Source: Pseudomonas viridiflava
Lineage (GTDB): Bacteria > Pseudomonadota > Gammaproteobacteria > Pseudomonadales > Pseudomonadaceae
Direction of reading: 5' to 3'
Length of the DNA: 64,000 bases
Assembly: GCA_900596015.1 (NCBI GenBank)
Contig: UVIF01000001.1
Location: 328,513 to 392,512 of the forward strand
Shown: piece by piece, positions 42,002-50,060 of the stretch
Numbering within the stretch: position 1 is the stretch's first letter
Layout: each line of letters begins with the position of its first letter
The notes under the pieces: model-generated
Seen by the model: only the letters and a program-made list of their open reading frames with translations
Told to the model about the DNA's origin: nothing
Database searches by the model: none
Translations under genes and position numbers: made by a program

Positions 42002-42020
42002 GCTGCAGGTGAACTGCAGC
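42002..42020. promoter_or_regulatory. Inverted repeat upstream of fumC
   Basis: GCTGCAG (42002-42008) and CTGCAGC (42014-42020) form a perfect 7-base inverted repeat around GTGAA, 62 bases before the fumC start. It could be an operator or a leader hairpin. The rest of this 223-base divergent gap shows nothing I can name. Confidence 0.35.
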
Positions 42021-42081
42021 ACGACCCGCCCGTGCATCTTCGGGGTGTGACGCGAGATCGACAACAAGGAGCATGAACAGC

Positions 42082-43458
42082 ATGAGTCGTATCGAAACAG
42101 ACAGCCTGGGACAGGTCGAAGTTCCTGAAGAGGCCTACTGGGGCGCTCAGACCCAACGTTCGCTGGTGAATTTCGCCATTGGCGAGGAACGCATGCCGCT
42201 GCCGGTTTCGCACGCCCTGGCACTGATCAAGAAGGCCGCCGCGCGGGTCAACGATCGCAACGGTGACCTGCCGGCCGACATCGCCCGACTGATCGAGCAG
42301 GCCGCCAACGAAGTCCTTGCAGGCGAGCATGACGACCAGTTCCCCTTGGTGGTCTGGCAGACCGGCAGCGGCACGCAGAGCAACATGAACGTCAACGAAG
42401 TCATTGCCGGGCGCGCCAACGAACTGGCCGGCAAGGGCCGCGGCGGCAAGTCTCCAGTGCACCCGAACGATCACGTCAATCGCTCGCAGAGCTCCAACGA
42501 TTGCTTCCCTACTGCCATGCACATCGCCGCCGTGCAAGCCGTGCAGGCTGACCTGCTGCCGGCAATCGCCGTACTTGGCGAGGGCCTGGCCGAGCTGGCC
42601 GGACGCCATATGCAGCTGGTCAAGACCGGCCGCACGCACATGATGGACGCCACGCCGATCACCTTCGGCCAGGAAGTCTCAGCCTACGTGGCACAGCTCG
42701 AGTACGCCCAGAAGGCCATTCGCAACGCCTTGCCTGCCGTGTGCGAGCTGGCCCAGGGCGGCACCGCAGTGGGTACCGGGCTCAATGCACCCAAAGGGTT
42801 CGGTGAAGCGATCGCGGCCGAGCTGGCTGCGTTGTCTGGCCTGCCCTTCGTCACCGCGCCGAACAAGTTCGCGGCATTGGCCGGCCACGAGCCACTGACC
42901 AGTCTTTCGGGCGCTCTCAAGACCCTCGCCGTGGCTTTGATGAAACTGGCCAACGATTTCCGCCTGCTGGGTTCAGGGCCTCGCGCCGGGTTGGCCGAAA
43001 TCAAACTGCCTGCCAATGAGCCGGGCAGTTCCATCATGCCTGGCAAGGTCAATCCGACCCAGTGCGAGGCGCTGTCCATGCTGGCTTGCCAGGTCATGGG
43101 CAACGACGTGGTCATCGGCATTGCCGCAAGCCAGGGTCACCTGCAGCTCAACGTGTACAAGCCGGTGATCATTCACAACCTGCTGCAGTCCATCAAGCTG
43201 TTGGCCGATGGCTGCCGCAATTTCCAGGAACACTGCGTAGCCGGGCTGGTGCCGGACGCGCAGCAGATGGGCGAGCACCTCGAGCGTGGCTTGATGCTGG
43301 TCACCGCACTCAACCCGCACATCGGCTACGACAAAGCCGCCGAGATCGCCAAGAAGGCCTACGCTGAAGGCTTGACGCTGCGCGAATCGGCACTGGCCCT
43401 GGGTTACTTGAGCGAAGCCGAGTTCGACCAGTGGGTGCGGCCCGAAGAAATGCTTTAA
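42082..43458 (+). CDS. fumC: Class II fumarate hydratase
   Basis: This 458-residue enzyme, iron-free and heat-stable in the family, interconverts fumarate and malate. Marks are [48 protein letters not shown] and the signature [11 protein letters not shown] with the catalytic Ser. It probably serves as the fumarase less prone to oxidative or iron stress. I chose ATG 42082 because AAGGAG (42066-42071) is 10 bases upstream; ATG 42073 is just two bases past it. Divergent from the DUF2059 gene. Confidence 0.96.
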   Translation: MSRIETDSLGQVEVPEEAYWGAQTQRSLVNFAIGEERMPLPVSHALALIKKAAARVNDRNGDLPADIARLIEQAANEVLAGEHDDQFPLVVWQTGSGTQSNMNVNEVIAGRANELAGKGRGGKSPVHPNDHVNRSQSSNDCFPTAMHIAAVQAVQADLLPAIAVLGEGLAELAGRHMQLVKTGRTHMMDATPITFGQEVSAYVAQLEYAQKAIRNALPAVCELAQGGTAVGTGLNAPKGFGEAIAAELAALSGLPFVTAPNKFAALAGHEPLTSLSGALKTLAVALMKLANDFRLLGSGPRAGLAEIKLPANEPGSSIMPGKVNPTQCEALSMLACQVMGNDVVIGIAASQGHLQLNVYKPVIIHNLLQSIKLLADGCRNFQEHCVAGLVPDAQQMGEHLERGLMLVTALNPHIGYDKAAEIAKKAYAEGLTLRESALALGYLSEAEFDQWVRPEEML

Positions 43459-43464
43459 GCTCTT

Positions 43465-43504
43465 GCCGCCCGCAGCATTGTTTGCCAACGATGGCGCGGG
43501 CGGC
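43465..43504. other. GC-rich palindrome after fumC
   Basis: GCCGCCCGC (43465-43473) and GCGGGCGGC (43496-43504) form a perfect 9-base stem seven bases after the fumC stop. No T-run follows, so it is either a weak terminator or an mRNA-stabilising hairpin. Confidence 0.5.
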
Positions 43505-43554
43505 GAACTCGCCCGATTCACCTCTAAGATCCATTTCTACACAGGATGCACATC

Positions 43555-43749
43555 ATGTTTGGCAAGCGTGCGCAGGACCTCGTTGCAACCACGCACTTTC
43601 GTGCCGAACGATTCAGCACGGTCAACGGTTTCTACTTTTTCAGCACCCGGGAAAAGACCCTGGAAGGCCCTTTCGCGACCCGCGAGGAGGCTGAACGCGA
43701 AAGCCGGGCGTATGTGTCCCGTGTCTCGGGGCGTCAATCCTATCGCTAG
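43555..43749 (+). CDS. DUF6316 family small protein
   Basis: This 64-residue protein reads MFGKRAQDLVATT and then HFRAERFSTVNGFYFFSTRE, with GPFATREEAERESRAY near the end. The pattern is that of small Pseudomonas DUF6316 proteins. Function is not known. I chose ATG 43555, since AGGA stands 8 bases upstream and ATG 43546 overlaps that site. It lies 96 bases after fumC and converges with the following gene, five bases between stops. Confidence 0.8.
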   Translation: MFGKRAQDLVATTHFRAERFSTVNGFYFFSTREKTLEGPFATREEAERESRAYVSRVSGRQSYR

Positions 43750-43754
43750 GCCTT

Positions 43755-44597
43755 TCAGGGCTTCGCTGCAGGGTTGCGCACGACCACACGACGAGCAGGC
43801 TGCTCCAGCACAGCCACCTTGGCTGGCGCGAAGATAGGCAGCAACCTGCCGCTGGCATGCATCTGCTGCATCAGCGCAGTGAACTCCTCGGCACTGATCG
43901 GCGCACCGGGGCGTATCAGCGCGTAGTGTCGATAGATCTGGTCCACCCGTTGCGAAACCAGCAGTTGTGCGCCGATATCCGGGTTGCGGGCGATGAAGTC
44001 GCTGAGAAATGACTGCGTGACCATCGCAATGTCGGCCCGCTTGCGCACCACCATCATCAGGTTGCTTTCGTGGGAATAGGTGAGCACGGCGTTGAACCTG
44101 CGCAGCAGATACTGCGGGTTGGCGTCGAAATCCGCGAACGCGTAGTGATAGCCGTAGAACAGCGCCATGCGCTTGCCATTCAGATCGGCGAAGAAATCCT
44201 GGTCGTTGCCCTGCTTGAGCGTCACGAAGACTTCGGCATCTTCCAGCCCCAGATCGACCGCACTGTGCTTGATGCGTTGCCAGCCCCACAGCGGGTTCTC
44301 GAAAATCGCCATGTCGACACGGCCGCGCTCGAAATCCTGATAGCGCCGGGCGATCGAAGTCGGCACCAAAACAAAATGCCATTGGGTCTGCACCTGGTTG
44401 AGCTGCTCGATGAGCGACGGCAACAGGCCTTCGTTGCGGCCTTGTTCGGGGTGCACGACGTACGGCGGAAAATGCGCCGCGCCGATGCGCACTTCCTGGG
44501 CCGCGTGTGCGCCCGACGCCCATAGGGCTGCTATCCATGGAACCAGTGCGGCCAGCAACAGACGTGGCAGGGCCGCCTTAACATAACCGTGCTTCAA
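43755..44597 (-). CDS. Periplasmic solute-binding protein (family 3 type)
   Basis: A product of about 280 residues. It has a signal peptide (hydrophobic run to ASGAHA) and a mature part beginning AAQEVRIGAAHFPPYVV, which is the start of a type-3 extracellular solute-binding fold. Later marks are ARRYQDFERGRVDMAIF and LMMVVRKRADIAMV. No permease or ATPase genes adjoin, so it may act alone or with remote partners. There is no ATG start. I give TTG 44597 (MKHGYVKAALPRLLL) because it begins a signal sequence; TTG 44663 is the longer choice. Neither has a good ribosome site. Confidence 0.72.
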   Translation of the reverse strand: MKHGYVKAALPRLLLAALVPWIAALWASGAHAAQEVRIGAAHFPPYVVHPEQGRNEGLLPSLIEQLNQVQTQWHFVLVPTSIARRYQDFERGRVDMAIFENPLWGWQRIKHSAVDLGLEDAEVFVTLKQGNDQDFFADLNGKRMALFYGYHYAFADFDANPQYLLRRFNAVLTYSHESNLMMVVRKRADIAMVTQSFLSDFIARNPDIGAQLLVSQRVDQIYRHYALIRPGAPISAEEFTALMQQMHASGRLLPIFAPAKVAVLEQPARRVVVRNPAAKP

Positions 44598-44811
44598 GAC
44601 AGAAAACCCCCACCAGCCGTTTTGCGAAGCACGTACGCTAGGGGTTTTACGTCGAGCTGACAACTGCTAAACCCTGTGCCGGTGCACAGCACGCCCCGGC
44701 TGCCCGCAGCAGGCGCTATCGTGCAACGCTGTTACACGGTTGCAGGGATATCGGAACTCTTTGCATCCGGCTGTGCTCTAGGCTCTAAGCGCATGTGCCT
44801 GGGAGCCTGGT

Positions 44812-45354
44812 ATGCCGCATTGGCTGGTCATCGACCTGGAAGCCACCACCGACGAAGGTGGTTGGCCGGTCACTGAAATGGAAATCATCGAGATCGGTGC
44901 AAGCCTGGTCAACCGCGACGGACGCGAGGTCGACCACTTCCAGCGATTCGTCAAACCTGTGCGACGCCTCAGCCTGACCCCATTTTGTCGAGAGCTGACC
45001 CACATCGCTCAAGCGGACGTGGACGCGGCAGCGGTGCTGACCCAGGTGTGGAAAGACTTCGAGCAGTGGCTGTCACCTCACCGAGGGCAACTGCAGGGCT
45101 GGGTGAGTTGGGGCGATTACGACCGTCTGCAGTTGCTGCAGGACTGGCAGCGGCTCAACCTGGAAAGCGCCCTGGCGCGAGTACCCCACATCAATCTCAA
45201 ACAGCGCTTCGCCAAGACCCGCCAGTTACCGCGTCCGCTCGCTCTGACCGGCGCCCTGCAACTGGTCGGCCTGCAGTTCTGCGGCCAGCAGCACCGGGCC
45301 CTCGAAGACGCGCGCAACACGGCGCGACTTTTGCCCATGGTGCTGGCGCCGTAA
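44812..45354 (+). CDS. DEDDh 3'-5' exonuclease
   Basis: This 180-residue exonuclease of the DnaQ/KapD kind has the first acidic pair in [13 protein letters not shown] (D8, E10), [14 protein letters not shown] with the Exo II context, [10 protein letters not shown], and the closing [14 protein letters not shown] (H and D of Exo III). All DEDDh residues are seen. It resembles exonucleases that act on small RNA or DNA pieces (Eri1/KapD-like). GGGAG precedes ATG 44812. The gene stands alone and is followed by ppnP after 71 bases. Confidence 0.88.
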   Translation: MPHWLVIDLEATTDEGGWPVTEMEIIEIGASLVNRDGREVDHFQRFVKPVRRLSLTPFCRELTHIAQADVDAAAVLTQVWKDFEQWLSPHRGQLQGWVSWGDYDRLQLLQDWQRLNLESALARVPHINLKQRFAKTRQLPRPLALTGALQLVGLQFCGQQHRALEDARNTARLLPMVLAP

Positions 45355-45425
45355 AGCGGATGACGACCTGCCAGGGCTTGGGCATACTGGCCAGCCCTTT
45401 CCAATCCTCCGTAAGGAACCGCCTC

Positions 45426-45707
45426 ATGTTCAAGGTCAACGAGTACTTCGACGGCACCGTGAAGTCCATTGCTTTTTCCGAAACGGACGGCCCTGCCACC
45501 ATCGGCGTCATGGCGCCAGGCGAGTATGAATTCGGGACGGCCCAGAGCGAAATCATGCATGTGGTATCGGGCGCGCTCACGGTCAAGCTGCCCGATGCCA
45601 GCGAATGGGCAACCTTCGCCGCCGGCAGCCAGTTCAACGTGCCTGCCAACAGCAAGTTTCAACTGACCGTGGAAGTGGAAACCGCCTACCTCTGCCAGTA
45701 CCGTTGA
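45426..45707 (+). CDS. ppnP: Pyrimidine/purine nucleoside phosphorylase
   Basis: This 93-residue cupin-like protein matches PpnP (YaiE, formerly DUF1255). Marks are [43 protein letters not shown] and [14 protein letters not shown]. It splits nucleosides with phosphate to give ribose-1-phosphate and base, with broad range. The start is ATG 45426; a possible AAGGA lies about ten bases upstream. It converges on the ABC gene with a hairpin between. Confidence 0.95.
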   Translation: MFKVNEYFDGTVKSIAFSETDGPATIGVMAPGEYEFGTAQSEIMHVVSGALTVKLPDASEWATFAAGSQFNVPANSKFQLTVEVETAYLCQYR

Positions 45708-45714
45708 TGGTCGC

Positions 45715-45734
45715 GGCCCCCAGCCCTGGGGGCC
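45715..45734. other. Perfect hairpin between convergent ppnP and ABC genes
   Basis: GGCCCCCAG (45715-45723) and CTGGGGGCC (45726-45734) form a 9-base GC stem, 7 bases past the ppnP stop and 7 bases before the ABC stop. There is no T-run. It could slow or stabilise either transcript's 3' end. Confidence 0.6.
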
Positions 45735-45741
45735 GTCTGCG

Positions 45742-47499
45742 CTAGCGACCGAACTGCAAATGAGCCAGACGCGCGTACAGTGCGTTGCTGGCCACCAGCT
45801 CGGCGTGGGTTCCCAGCGCCACCAGACGCCCCTCATCCATGACTGCAATGCGGTCGGCGTTTTGTACCGTGGCCAGGCGATGGGCAATGACGAGTGTGGT
45901 GCGACCCTGCATCAACGTCGGCATGGCCTGCTGGATAAGGTGTTCGCTTTGCGCGTCCAGAGCGCTGGTGGCTTCGTCCAGGAGCAGGATCGGAGCATCG
46001 ACCAGCAAGGCGCGCGCAATCGCCAGGCGTTGACGCTGACCTCCCGAAAGCCCCAGGCCAGCATCGCCAAGCGGCGTCTGGTAGCCCTGCGGCAGCTGCA
46101 TGATGAAGTCGTGGGCATGAGCGATGCGTGCTGCCGCCTCGACCTGCTCGGCCGTGGCGTCCGCCCGGCCATAGCGGATATTGTCCTCGACGCTGCCGAA
46201 GAACAGCGCCGGGGTCTGCGACACCGTGGCGAAATGCCGACGCAGGTCCTGCGGATCCAACTGACGCAGGTCCACCCCGTCGATGAGAATGCGACCCTGC
46301 TGCGGGTCGTAGAAACGCAGCAGCAAGTCGAACAGCGTCGACTTGCCTGCGCCGGAGGGTCCGACCAGGGCCAGGGTTTCGCCCGGCCTGACCTGCAGGC
46401 TCAGGCCTCGAATGGCGGGTGCGGCTTCGCGCGCAGGGTAGGCGAATATCACTTCGTCGAGCGCCAGCGCTCCCGTGACCCGCGGCGGCAGCTGCTGCAG
46501 ACCGACGCTGGGCGGCTGGATATCGCTGCGCGCCTGCAACAGCTCGGCAATGCGCTGCGCGGCACCGGCAGCGCGCTGCAGCTCACCGACCACCTCGCTC
46601 AACGTGCCGAAGGCACTGCCGACGATCAGGCTGTAGAAGACGAATGCGGCCAGCTCGCCTGCGGAAATGCGCCCGCCGATCACGTCCATGCCGCCGACCC
46701 AGAGCATCACCGCGACAGCACCCAGCACCAGCACGATCACCAGCGCGATCAGCCACGCACGCTGGACGATGCGTTGTCGGGCCGTGTCGAACGCCTGCTC
46801 CACGGTGACGGCGAAGCGTTTCTGGTCTTCGGCCTGGTGATTGTAGGCCTGCACCGTCTTGATCTGGGTCAGGGTTTCGGCCACATAGCTGCCGACATTG
46901 GCAATACGGTCCTGGCTCTGCCGCGACAGACGCCGCACCTGACGCCCGAACATCAGGATCGGCGCCAGCACCAGTGGCAAGGCGACTACCACGATACTGG
47001 TGAGCTTGGGGTTGGTGACGAACAACAGCACCACCCCGCCGATCACCATCAGCAGGTTGCGCAGGAACATCGACAGCGACGAGCCAATGACCGACTGCAG
47101 CAACGCCGTGTCGGTGGTCAGCCGTGACTGGATTTCCGAACTGCGGTTGTTTTCGTAGAACGCCGGGTGCAAGTGAACCAAATGGTCGAACACCTGCTTG
47201 CGGATGTCGGCGACGCAGCGCTCGCCGATCCAGGACACCAGGTAGAAGCGCGCGAACGTTCCCGTGGCCAAGGCCAGCACCAGCACCATGAACACGGCGA
47301 TGGAGCGATTGAGCAGGTGTGCCGACTGGGTCATGAAGCCTTGGTCGACCAGCAGGCGAATGCCTTGGCCCATGGACAGGGTAATACCGGCGGTCAGCAG
47401 CAGTGCCAGCAACGCGCCGACGGCCTGCCAGCGATAGGGGCGCACGAAGCGCCAGGCCAGGCGCAAGCCGCGCCGTTGACCTGAAGACAATAGCTGCAA
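45742..47499 (-). CDS. MsbA/LmrA-like ABC exporter
   Basis: This 585-residue protein has six membrane helices (about 20-310) and an ATPase domain: Walker A GPSGAGKST, signature GLSGGQRQRLAIARAL, Walker B ILLLDEATSALD, H-loop IAHRLATVQ. This is a homodimeric exporter of the ABCB/MsbA kind; the substrate is unknown. The only starts are TTG 47499 or TTG 47490. Neither has a purine-rich site; oddly, the leader holds GGATCACCTCC, the sequence of the 16S rRNA tail, just before the start. It is divergent from the small-protein gene at 47641. Confidence 0.88.
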   Translation of the reverse strand: MQLLSSGQRRGLRLAWRFVRPYRWQAVGALLALLLTAGITLSMGQGIRLLVDQGFMTQSAHLLNRSIAVFMVLVLALATGTFARFYLVSWIGERCVADIRKQVFDHLVHLHPAFYENNRSSEIQSRLTTDTALLQSVIGSSLSMFLRNLLMVIGGVVLLFVTNPKLTSIVVVALPLVLAPILMFGRQVRRLSRQSQDRIANVGSYVAETLTQIKTVQAYNHQAEDQKRFAVTVEQAFDTARQRIVQRAWLIALVIVLVLGAVAVMLWVGGMDVIGGRISAGELAAFVFYSLIVGSAFGTLSEVVGELQRAAGAAQRIAELLQARSDIQPPSVGLQQLPPRVTGALALDEVIFAYPAREAAPAIRGLSLQVRPGETLALVGPSGAGKSTLFDLLLRFYDPQQGRILIDGVDLRQLDPQDLRRHFATVSQTPALFFGSVEDNIRYGRADATAEQVEAAARIAHAHDFIMQLPQGYQTPLGDAGLGLSGGQRQRLAIARALLVDAPILLLDEATSALDAQSEHLIQQAMPTLMQGRTTLVIAHRLATVQNADRIAVMDEGRLVALGTHAELVASNALYARLAHLQFGR

Positions 47500-47640
47500 G
47501 GGAGGTGATCCGTATTCAGATGATCTGCAAGCCTACACCCAGACGCGCGATCGACTACAGTGGAACTCCATCAAACGGACAAAGTCAGCTAGGAAGCAGC
47601 CCGAAGCAGACGGCGCACACACCTGAAGAGGAGACAGGCC

Positions 47641-47820
47641 ATGAGCTCGCATGACGACACGCAGAAAAGCATCGAAGTGGTACGCGTGAACCCCCACGAG
47701 CCCGTTGGGGGCGCGATCATCGATGAACAGGGGCGTGAAGTCCCCATCACCGAAGACATGGTGCAGGACGCCTGCCGCGAACTGGAAGAACACGTGGTGA
47801 AGCCGGTCGGCAACGCCTGA
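47641..47820 (+). CDS. Small conserved-type protein (59 residues)
   Basis: This is a 59-residue, acidic open frame with strong GAGGAG (about 47627-47632) 8 bases before ATG. The product reads MSSHDDTQKSIEVVRVNP and ends EEHVVKPVGNA; in between is an IIDEQGREVPITEDM segment. It resembles small Pseudomonas proteins named for PA1571, but I am unsure of that link. A hairpin terminator follows, so it is a separate expressed unit. Function unknown. It is too short for many gene finders. Confidence 0.7.
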   Translation: MSSHDDTQKSIEVVRVNPHEPVGGAIIDEQGREVPITEDMVQDACRELEEHVVKPVGNA

Positions 47821-47844
47821 TCGAGCCCGCCGCTGCGCTGCCTT

Positions 47845-47878
47845 CGAAACCCGGTCCAGGTGGCCGGGTTTCGATTTT
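47845..47878 (+). terminator. Hairpin terminator after the 59-residue gene
   Basis: CGAAACCCGG (47845-47854) and CCGGGTTTCG (47864-47873) form a perfect 10-base stem with a 9-base loop, followed by ATTTTC. It lies 25 bases after the stop of the small gene and before the convergent pdxB end; it could serve both. Confidence 0.8.
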
Positions 47879-47903
47879 CTGCCATTCGGCCAGCGATGCT
47901 GCG

Positions 47904-49076
47904 CTAGACCAGCACCGCACCCAGTGCCGCGACGATGCGTTCGAGCTCCGGCGCCGGACCGTCGATGCGCACGCGCAGCCCTTCGATTTCGCGACGCGGC
48001 GGGTAGTGCTTGCGCAGCTGGTCGAAGGCCAGCCGCTGCCGGGCATTGTCGGCGTCATGGGGAAGGTCTTGCCGGCCGTCAACGGCCAGGCTGCGACGGA
48101 AGTCGGCATCGTCGCGCCGCGGGTCGTAGACGCCCCGACAGAGCATGGCCAACGCCCAGGCCGGGTCGCTGTCGGCACTCAGGCTGACTTCGCCGAGCCA
48201 GGGCCTGGGCAGCAGGTCGTCCAGGCGGACATCGACGCTGCGACCGAGAAAGTCGCACAACGCCTGATGAATCTGCGCCGTGCCGCGACGACGACCGTCG
48301 AGGCTATAGCCGGCGATGTGCGGGGTGCCGATCACGCAGCATTCGGCCAGCGCCCGGTCGACCGCCGGTTCGTGTTCCCAGACGTCCAGCACCGCCTGCA
48401 GGTCTTCGCGTTCGAGCAGCACTTCAAGCAATGCAGCGTTGTCGATCACCGGGCCGCGCGCGGCATTGATCAGCCAGGTACCCGGTTTGAGCGCGCGCAG
48501 GCGCGGGCCATCGAACAGGTGCCAGGTCGGGTGATGGCCGCTGCGGGTCAGCGGTGTGTGCAGGCTGATCACGTCGCAATGCTCGACGATGTGTTCCAGG
48601 CTGACGAAGTCACCGCCCTCCCTTGCTGCGCGCACGGGGTCGCACACCCGCACATCCCAGTCCAGGCCGCGCAGTACCTGCACCAGGCGGCCACCGACCT
48701 GACCGCCGCCGACGATGCCATAGCAGCGCTGGGGCAACGCCAGGCCTTCGATTTCGCTCAGGGTCAGCAGGCTGCCGAGCACGTAGTCGACCACGCCGCG
48801 GGCATTGCATCCCGGGGCGCTGGCCCAATGGATACCGGCTTCGCCGAAGTACTCGAGGTCGAGGTGGTCGGTGCCGATGGTGCAGGTGCCGACGAAGCGT
48901 ACGTTGCTGCCTTCGAGCAGGGTACGATCGACCTGAGTCACCGAGCGCACCAGCAGGACGTCGGCATCGGCGACAGCAGTGCGGTCGATCGCGCGGCCTG
49001 GGTAGCGGCGTATTTCCCCGAAGCCTTCGAAAAATGCGTCGAGCAGCGGGATGTTTTCGTCGGCGACTATGAGCAT
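47904..49076 (-). CDS. pdxB: Erythronate-4-phosphate dehydrogenase
   Basis: This 390-residue enzyme oxidises erythronate-4-phosphate with NAD in the DXP-dependent vitamin B6 pathway; SerC is the next enzyme. The N terminus [16 protein letters not shown] is the PdxB form; the Rossmann motif is [16 protein letters not shown]; the catalytic residues are Arg in [10 protein letters not shown], Glu in VWEHEP and His in GTPHIAGYS. The C-terminal PdxB dimerisation region follows. The start is ATG 49076. The length is slightly over the family norm (about 380). Confidence 0.95.
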   Translation of the reverse strand: MLIVADENIPLLDAFFEGFGEIRRYPGRAIDRTAVADADVLLVRSVTQVDRTLLEGSNVRFVGTCTIGTDHLDLEYFGEAGIHWASAPGCNARGVVDYVLGSLLTLSEIEGLALPQRCYGIVGGGQVGGRLVQVLRGLDWDVRVCDPVRAAREGGDFVSLEHIVEHCDVISLHTPLTRSGHHPTWHLFDGPRLRALKPGTWLINAARGPVIDNAALLEVLLEREDLQAVLDVWEHEPAVDRALAECCVIGTPHIAGYSLDGRRRGTAQIHQALCDFLGRSVDVRLDDLLPRPWLGEVSLSADSDPAWALAMLCRGVYDPRRDDADFRRSLAVDGRQDLPHDADNARQRLAFDQLRKHYPPRREIEGLRVRIDGPAPELERIVAALGAVLV

Positions 49077-49115
49077 GGGGATGTCCGGGGTTGTGAGAGT
49101 GTCAAGGCGGGCCTC

Positions 49116-49185
49116 TTCGCGGGCAGAGACCTGCTCCCACAGAGACTGGCGCGGACCCTGTGGGAGCGGGTCTCTGCCCGCGAAG
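49116..49185. repeat. REP pair facing each other (BIME-like)
   Basis: TTCGCGGGCAGAGACCTGCT and on to CCCAC (49116-49140) is mirrored by TGTGGGAGCGGGTCTCTGCC and on to GCGAA (49160-49185). The arms match nearly base for base around a 19-base spacer. The pair fills the 123-base gap between the pdxB start (49076) and the DUF1289 stop (49200). Confidence 0.85.
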
Positions 49186-49199
49186 GCCTCGCTGCAAAT

Positions 49200-49679
49200 T
49201 CAGATAATGCGCTGTTCGGTCAGATCGCGCACGAATGCCGGCGCGATATAACGCTGGTAATGCGCCTCGGACAAAATGAAGAACTCCCGATCGATGGCAT
49301 CGCGCAACTGTGGCAGATCCCAGTCGCGGAACTCGGGCAGCAGCACCAGACCATAGGCCTCCAGGTTGTTGATCACGCGAGCGCCACGGGCGATCAACTG
49401 GTAGGCCCAGCAGTACTCCGACTGGCGCTCGACGAAACGGATCTTGCGTTGTTCCAGCTGTTGGCGCAGTTTCAAGGGGTCGAACACTTCCAGCTTGGCC
49501 ACCATCACCTGCACCAGCAACTGCTCCAGACGGATCCACACCGCGCGTTTCTGGGCTTCGTCATAGCCGTTCCAATGGATGACTTCATGGTGGTAGCGCT
49601 TGCAGCCCCGGCATACCAGGTCACCGTAGACGGTGGAGCACAGGCCCACGCAGGGCGTCTTGATGGAATGGTTGGACAT
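49200..49679 (-). CDS. DUF1289 domain protein
   Basis: This 159-residue protein begins with the DUF1289 cysteine motif: C-x3-C in PCVGLCST and C-x2-C in LVCRGCKRYHHEV, spaced to bind a metal, perhaps zinc or a cluster. The helical remainder (LLVQVMVAKLEVF, ERQSEYCWAYQL) is longer than in the smallest DUF1289 members. Function unknown. I chose the start MSNHSIKTP at 49679; the 40 upstream codons run into the acnB promoter region and are discarded. Confidence 0.85.
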   Translation of the reverse strand: MSNHSIKTPCVGLCSTVYGDLVCRGCKRYHHEVIHWNGYDEAQKRAVWIRLEQLLVQVMVAKLEVFDPLKLRQQLEQRKIRFVERQSEYCWAYQLIARGARVINNLEAYGLVLLPEFRDWDLPQLRDAIDREFFILSEAHYQRYIAPAFVRDLTEQRII

Positions 49680-49767
49680 GGCGGATCGGCACGCTGGACG
49701 GTGGAACACCGGGCGCATGTTAGTCCTTTGTCTAACAGGGGTCACCCCAGAAATCGTGGGGCTTAAC

Positions 49768-49796
49768 TTAACTTCCTGCGCGAAATAAAGTAGAAT
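49768..49796 (+). promoter_or_regulatory. Candidate sigma-70 promoter of acnB
   Basis: TTAACT (49768-49773) and TAGAAT (49791-49796) are separated by exactly 17 bases, close to the sigma-70 consensus. Transcription would start near 49803, giving a leader of about 258 bases before the acnB start codon. Confidence 0.55.
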
Positions 49797-49802
49797 CATG
49801 CA

Positions 49803-50060
49803 GCCTTTTTAGGCGCCAATGTCCATTGGAAGCTGTTTTCAAAGCGTCACGAGCACAGTTGATCCAGTAGAAGGGTGTTGGCACCGCTCGTCCGGTGCCA
49901 GCCCTCATCAGATTTCCCTTCTACAGGCGTAAAACTTTGAAAACAGCTTCTGCATGGAACACCTGCCCTCCTGACTGAACGGCCGAAAAGACCGTGCGCA
50001 TGGATGCAGGCGTTCTCTGGATGAGCGTCCCTTCCGGGACCACTGATGAGGGTAATAACT
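49803..50060 (+). promoter_or_regulatory. Long structured acnB leader with nested inverted repeats
   Basis: The 381-base gap between the DUF1289 and acnB starts holds this leader. A perfect 16-base inverted repeat (49829-49844 with 49935-49950, GAAGCTGTTTTCAAAG and its complement) encloses a 9-base one (49867-49875 with 49916-49924, GTAGAAGGG/CCCTTCTAC) and an 8-base one (49879-49886 with 49893-49900, TGGCACCG/CGGTGCCA). Further on are a 10-base pair with one mismatch (49957-49966 with 50006-50015) and GTCCC/GGGAC (50027-50040), eight bases before the ribosome site. It could be a regulatory RNA leader or a small inverted-repeat element. Confidence 0.6.

Noticed and set aside
44603..44648. AAAACCCC and GGGGTTTT inverted repeat near the solute-binding protein start
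   Set aside because: The arms are simple-sequence, 8 bases long and 30 bases apart; chance is likely.
44674..44689. CTGTGC-4-GCACAG inverted repeat before the exonuclease gene
   Set aside because: Six-base arms with no further support.
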